Shown here piece by piece: positions 5,401 through 6,255 of a DNA stretch of 6,255 bases (position 1 is the stretch's first letter; each line of letters opens with the position of its first letter). The stretch lies in contig JBIOJM010000468.1 in NCBI GenBank assembly GCA_044450785.1, positions 1 through 6,255 of the forward strand. Direction: 5' to 3'. Source of the DNA: JBIOJM01 sp044450785 (lineage in GTDB: Bacteria > Planctomycetota > Planctomycetia > Isosphaerales > Isosphaeraceae). The notes below the pieces were generated by a model that was given only the letters and a program-made list of their open reading frames with translations, was not told where the DNA came from and made no database searches. Position numbers and translations under genes: made by a program.

Positions 5401-6168
5401 TCACCGCCGCGTGAGCACGATCTGGGCGAACATCCCCCAGCGGTGCAACCAAGGACGCATGCAGTTTTCGAGAGCACGCCAGGCCCCGAAACTCCAGCCG
5501 GGCACCAGGGATCGCAGGGAGACCCCGCCCGAGATCAGGTAGCGGAACGGCATGATGGGCCGGATGGTCTGCAATTGCCACATCGGGAACTCCCGCTCGA
5601 ACTGGTCGCGGTCGCGGACGAACAGGATCCACGGGAGCGCGCCGTTTGCGCCGGACAGGGGGCCGGTTTGAGGAAACTCCCACTGGGGGGCCTCGGGGAG
5701 GAATGGCTCGTGGTGGAGGTGGGTGTAGACCCACCGCCCCCAGGTTGTCACCCAGGGCTCGATCATGATCACGGCGCCGCCCGGCTTGACACAGCGCGCC
5801 GCCTCGGCGAAGAAGCGGCGGGGCTGGGCCAGATGGTGGAGCACGTTCGTCATGACGATGGCCCGGAGGCTCCCATCCCGCAAAGGCATGGTGTGGGCGT
5901 CCATCACCAGTGCCGCGCCATGGGTGGCGAAGATCTCCGACGTGATCAGATCCGGGATGAAGTCGCTGAGGAATCCGGCACCCGAGCCCAGCTCCAGGAC
6001 GCGGCCGTCGCACGCCGGCAGGTCGGCCACGATCTCTCGGTACCACTCCGCGTAAATCTTTCGCAGAAACCGCTTGGACTGGATGATCTCCCGACGAAGG
6101 TGCGTGGTGCGGGGGTCGTCGATGTCGAGGCCGCGGGTCAGCGGGTGGGCCAGCACAGACTTGATCAT
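5401..6168 (-). CDS. Class I SAM-dependent methyltransferase
   Basis: 255 residues from the preferred start. Predicted cytoplasmic enzyme transferring a methyl group from S-adenosylmethionine to an unknown acceptor. Motif I is VLELGSGAGFLSDF (57-70). It is followed by VMDAHTMPLRDGSLRAIVM (88-106), VLHHL (109-113) and VKPGGAVIMIEPW (127-139), the usual order in UbiE/Methyltransf_11-type enzymes. The C-terminal half (GPLSGANGALPWILF, MPFRYLISGGVS) is a conserved extension I associate with methyltransferases near polysaccharide genes. With the downstream epimerase it suggests modification of a cell-surface sugar; this is inference from context. The ATG at 6168 is chosen because GAGAAG (6181-6176) stands 7 bases before it. 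In-frame ATG (6192) and TTG (6231) codons upstream would add low-complexity SRSRS-type residues and lack good sites. No membrane helix or signal peptide was seen. Confidence 0.9.
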   Translation of the reverse strand: MIKSVLAHPLTRGLDIDDPRTTHLRREIIQSKRFLRKIYAEWYREIVADLPACDGRVLELGSGAGFLSDFIPDLITSEIFATHGAALVMDAHTMPLRDGSLRAIVMTNVLHHLAQPRRFFAEAARCVKPGGAVIMIEPWVTTWGRWVYTHLHHEPFLPEAPQWEFPQTGPLSGANGALPWILFVRDRDQFEREFPMWQLQTIRPIMPFRYLISGGVSLRSLVPGWSFGAWRALENCMRPWLHRWGMFAQIVLTRR

Positions 6169-6175
6169 CGGGGAG

Positions 6176-6181
6176 CTTCTC
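6176..6181 (-). promoter_or_regulatory. Ribosome binding site deciding the methyltransferase start
   Basis: GAGAAG lies 7 bases before the ATG at 6168. The alternative upstream starts at 6192 and 6231 have no comparable site, so the shorter 255-residue protein is preferred. The bases beyond (about 6193-6230) are AT-richer than their surroundings and may hold the promoter, though no clear -35/-10 pair was found. Confidence 0.55.
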
Positions 6182-6255
6182 GATCGGGACATTCGACTTG
6201 AATAAGGTGGCGTAGAAAATAACTTCAGCAAACCTTGTGGATCAGAGAGGCAGGG

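Noticed and set aside
5350..6201. Long plus-strand open frame opposite the methyltransferase gene
   Set aside because: It is an antisense frame of a well-supported gene; the protein is low-complexity and resembles nothing.

Overview
The window is high-GC bacterial DNA with five protein-coding genes, all on the minus strand, so transcription runs right to left. High GC, an EAD1-type conflict gene and dispersed-looking inverted repeats are compatible with a planctomycete or another large-genome, behaviourally complex bacterium. That placement is inference: there is no rRNA or other marker gene here.

Right part (about 6168 to 4281, in transcription order): a class I SAM-dependent methyltransferase, then 67 bases later an extended-SDR NAD-dependent epimerase resembling CDP-paratose 2-epimerase. 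Each has a good Shine-Dalgarno sequence. The pair looks like a small glycan or nucleotide-sugar modification operon. A short hairpin lies directly after the epimerase stop.

Centre (4161 to 1047): a two-gene module whose reading frames overlap by 11 bases. The first gene encodes an EAD1 (effector-associated domain 1, a death-like adaptor domain) fused to a long, unrecognised helical region. The second encodes a mosaic protein. Its N-terminal 270 or so residues look like the parts flanking the ATPase of nSTAND1-type conflict proteins (an N-terminal cap and a C-terminal winged-helix/helical segment), but there is no room for, and no sign of, the NTPase itself. One transmembrane helix, a coiled coil and a complete astacin-like zinc metallopeptidase domain (HEFGHVLGLIHE) follow. 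This is the most interesting part of the window: a candidate EAD1-coupled, membrane-anchored protease system that appears to derive from a STAND signalling architecture.

Left part: pdxH (pyridoxamine 5'-phosphate oxidase, 929 to 291), a housekeeping vitamin B6 gene. Its stop codon sits in the loop of a 13-bp perfect inverted repeat, and a second small hairpin follows. The leftmost 290 bases hold no convincing gene, but they carry a 44-base imperfect inverted repeat (1-44 and 122-165) that may be a mobile or dispersed repeat unit. I saw no tRNA, rRNA, CRISPR array, transposase or integrase.
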